Source: Angiostrongylus vasorum
Lineage: Eukaryota > Nematoda > Chromadorea > Rhabditida > Metastrongylidae
Length of the DNA: 64,000 nucleotides
Direction of reading: 5' to 3'
Assembly (NCBI GenBank): GCA_018806985.1
Contig: JADANN010000202.1
Span: 2,847,001-2,911,000 of the forward strand
A program made the translations under genes and the position numbers. The first letter of the stretch is position 1. Each line of letters opens with the position of its first letter. This document shows positions 57,220-64,000 of the stretch, in pieces. The notes beneath the pieces were generated by a model that made no database searches, was not told the origin of the DNA, and saw nothing but the letters and a program-made list of their open reading frames with translations.

Positions 57220-58770
57220 CCATTATCCATACTAATCACGAGTTATGTGATCGAGAGCATAAAGAGAGGCAAAATTTCAGGTTGAAAGAAAATCGCTGCT
57301 AACTTTCTCCGAGTGGGAAACCATAAACTGCACGCACTTCCTGCAACACACATAACAACAATTTTTAAAGAGCCAATTGTCCCAGACTGGCGGACTGGAT
57401 TTCGCACCCAATTATCCTGCATTCTGCCCCAGAAAGATGACAGAAGAGGTCGTCTTCCCAGCCACGTATTTTCTGTCAAGGAATGCACTCACCCGCATAG
57501 GAATTCCATCCTTTTGCTATCGTATTGCTAGGAAATTTCTGTTAAACCTTCGTTTTGAATGATGCGGTATTTTTTGTTATGACGGCCACCTGCAAGATGA
57601 AGGAATGTGTTTGTGGTTCACGTCAACCAGCTGTATTAGCAGATGGAAACGATTTATGAATCACAGAATGGTAGGCGCAGATTGACGGATGGTGCGCAGT
57701 TTACTGCAATCCACCAAGTTTACAGCCTTTATCAAGTGAAGAATAGAAGATGGTCGTATGTTTTATATTTCCTCCTACTAATTATTTCTTTGGGAAAACT
57801 GATTTTTTCAATATAGTTTGGTGGTAGTGTTATTCTTAGCAATAATATCTTTGTCATAAATATTTGTGATGTTGTCCTTATGGCAACTAATCTGATGTGT
57901 CTTATGAGTTCAGAGATCTAGGTTTTATATAATGTAAATCAAGTTCTCTACCACGGAACATTCACTGGACCCGTAACTTTATTTTGCTTTGACAATCAAA
58001 GAAGATCTTGACGTTACTGCCTATGCGACGACGGCGATTATTTAGTGCACATAAATGGAAGTCCTTAAAGAGGAGCGAATGGCTCCGACGAAGCATGGAG
58101 GGAATCATTGATTCCATGGTCACGTTTTTTTTTATAAACAGCCATTATACGAAAGATATGACACATTCCATCTTTGTTGATTAGCCTGAAGCCGCTGAGC
58201 ATTTCCGGACCTCGACGTTAGTACCATTGACGTTGGCTTGGCAATGTGTTTATTTATGTGTAATCTTACATGTTAGTTCACATGGCCTGGGTAGCTTGAA
58301 TGTTACTGAATGGAAACGAAACTTGGGAACACAAAATTGTAATTGTTATTGAAATGTTGAATGCTTGAGAAGGACAATTACAAGAGCCTTAATCAGTGAA
58401 ATTTAATTTTCAGACTACACATTAGCGTGTTTTGTCACAACTATTGAAATCTTGTCCTCATGAAAGGTTTCGGTGTCAGAGAGCTGACGACTTAGCAAGT
58501 AAGAAATATGAAATGTAATGTCCTTTCGCGCAATCCATTCAATACTTATGAATGGTCGTTAGACCCTTTTTTACGAGTAAGTTCTATTGGCCGCTATTTT
58601 TTTCCTCTTCTCGTTTTTATCTTCGCCTAAGTGCGTCTCCTCGTTCATCTCAGGCAACACATTACGGTAATTAGTCAACGGGTGGTATGCTCGCAATAAA
58701 TTTATAAAAACTACTTGTTTTATTTTCCAAAAGTTTTTCTTCTTATTGGGATGTGGGATCTGGCGCCAGC
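57220..58770. other. no gene seen
   Basis: AT-rich spacer between a family B and a family C copy. Confidence 0.45.
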
Positions 58771-58774
58771 GGTT

Positions 58775-59062
58775 AGTGGAGCCGTTGATCAACAAGCAAA
58801 AGCGTTAGTTCAACCCTCTTGTCAACGCTTCCTTCAATCCACGTGGGAGCCTTAGCTTGGCTATCTCCAACACTGCAAGGAGAATCGACTCGATCAGCAT
58901 TCTACAACATTCATAGAGAAGACGAAGTCCTCAGGCAGCCGATACAGCATTCGATATGTTCGAAGACTATTGTGGATGTTGGATGCGAAGAAACGAATCG
59001 AATCCAAGAAGTGCTGAGATCCGCACAGCAGAAGTGATGATGGGTCATTTAAAAAATTCTAC
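58775..59062 (+). repeat. family C SINE, 5'-truncated
   Basis: GGAGAATCGACTCGATCAGC, GACGAAGTCCTCAGGCAGCC, GCTGAGATCCGCACAGCAGA and GATGGGTCATTTAAAAAATT. Confidence 0.8.
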
Positions 59063-59471
59063 TTTTCAGATCCAGATTTAGGTTATTTGCTCCGAGTTCA
59101 TTTCATTTTTGCAAAAAGGTGAAAGTGTAATGAACTTCTCTTCAAGCTTTTCCTATCACCTCAAGTTTTATTAGTGTCCGTAGCTGTAGCATTTAATTAA
59201 AACGAAGCATGTTACTTACGCTATGCGTCATATGAACGTTGCCGTCGTATTGCTACGGTTAATTCTTTTTCGAAGAACCTCATCACTATTTTGCTGGTGC
59301 AGTTTATTGGAAAATTGTATAAGAAATGAAATGGCTCAAAGCCAACTTCCTGAAGGTCTAACTAAGTTTTCCTTCGTTGGTCACTTCCGTCATATCGCTT
59401 ATATGTTTGAATGTCGTCGTCTGTGAACGTCTGTTTCGGATTTACTGTATTTAAAGCAACAGTCGAAATCC

Positions 59472-59487
59472 TGTGTCTGTTTCAGAA
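59472..59487 (+). promoter_or_regulatory. probable spliced-leader trans-splice acceptor of tpra-1
   Basis: The sequence TGTGTCTGTTTCAG ends at 59485 and the start ATG follows after only two bases. A strong 3' splice site this close to the start codon is what nematode SL1 acceptors look like. An ordinary cis intron from an upstream 5'-UTR exon would look the same. Confidence 0.55.

Positions 59488-64000
<4,513 letters not shown>

Overview
The window looks like AT-rich nuclear DNA of a clade V (strongylid, hookworm-like) nematode. The evidence is short introns with TTTCAG-type acceptors and GTAAGT/GTGAGT donors, a first exon that starts two bases after a splice acceptor (as in spliced-leader trans-splicing), one recognisable animal gene, and dense RTE, Penelope-like, mariner and tRNA-derived repeats. 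There are no bacterial operons, rRNA genes or CRISPR arrays, and I found no intact tRNA gene. The species assignment is inference.

The only gene identified with high confidence is a tpra-1 (TPRA1/GPR175, Tmemb_40) seven-transmembrane homologue on the + strand. It runs from 59488 off the right edge in eight exons whose phases all match. Its introns hold a dead mariner, two SINE families, a 155-bp Penelope-type insertion and a long (TA)n tract.

From 1 to about 24 kb the window is mostly repeats: RTE fragments (680-1070, 1960-2150), many tRNA-headed SINEs (family A), RTE-derived elements (B), SINEs with a tRNA head and RTE tail (C), a second tRNA-like SINE (D), Penelope-type terminal repeats and a dead mariner (20160-20870). 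Between 24.8 and 32.7 kb lie several unidentified exon-like segments on both strands with good splice signals, interrupted by a Penelope-type palindrome (26714-27258). From 32.8 to 33.8 kb is a decayed Penelope-like element. From 44461 to 47708 is a near-full-length but frameshifted RTE retrotransposon (minus strand) with a perfect 17-bp target-site duplication. From 48 to 59 kb there are further SINEs and unidentified exon-like segments, the best at 53734-53997 (minus).

The repeats form a network. The RTE supplies the machinery, B is an internally deleted RTE, C joins a tRNA head to the RTE 3' tail, and A shares the tRNA head but ends in a (TTTATCC)-like tail. A short motif that can be drawn as a stem-loop resembling a hammerhead ribozyme core recurs about twelve times in Penelope-type copies.
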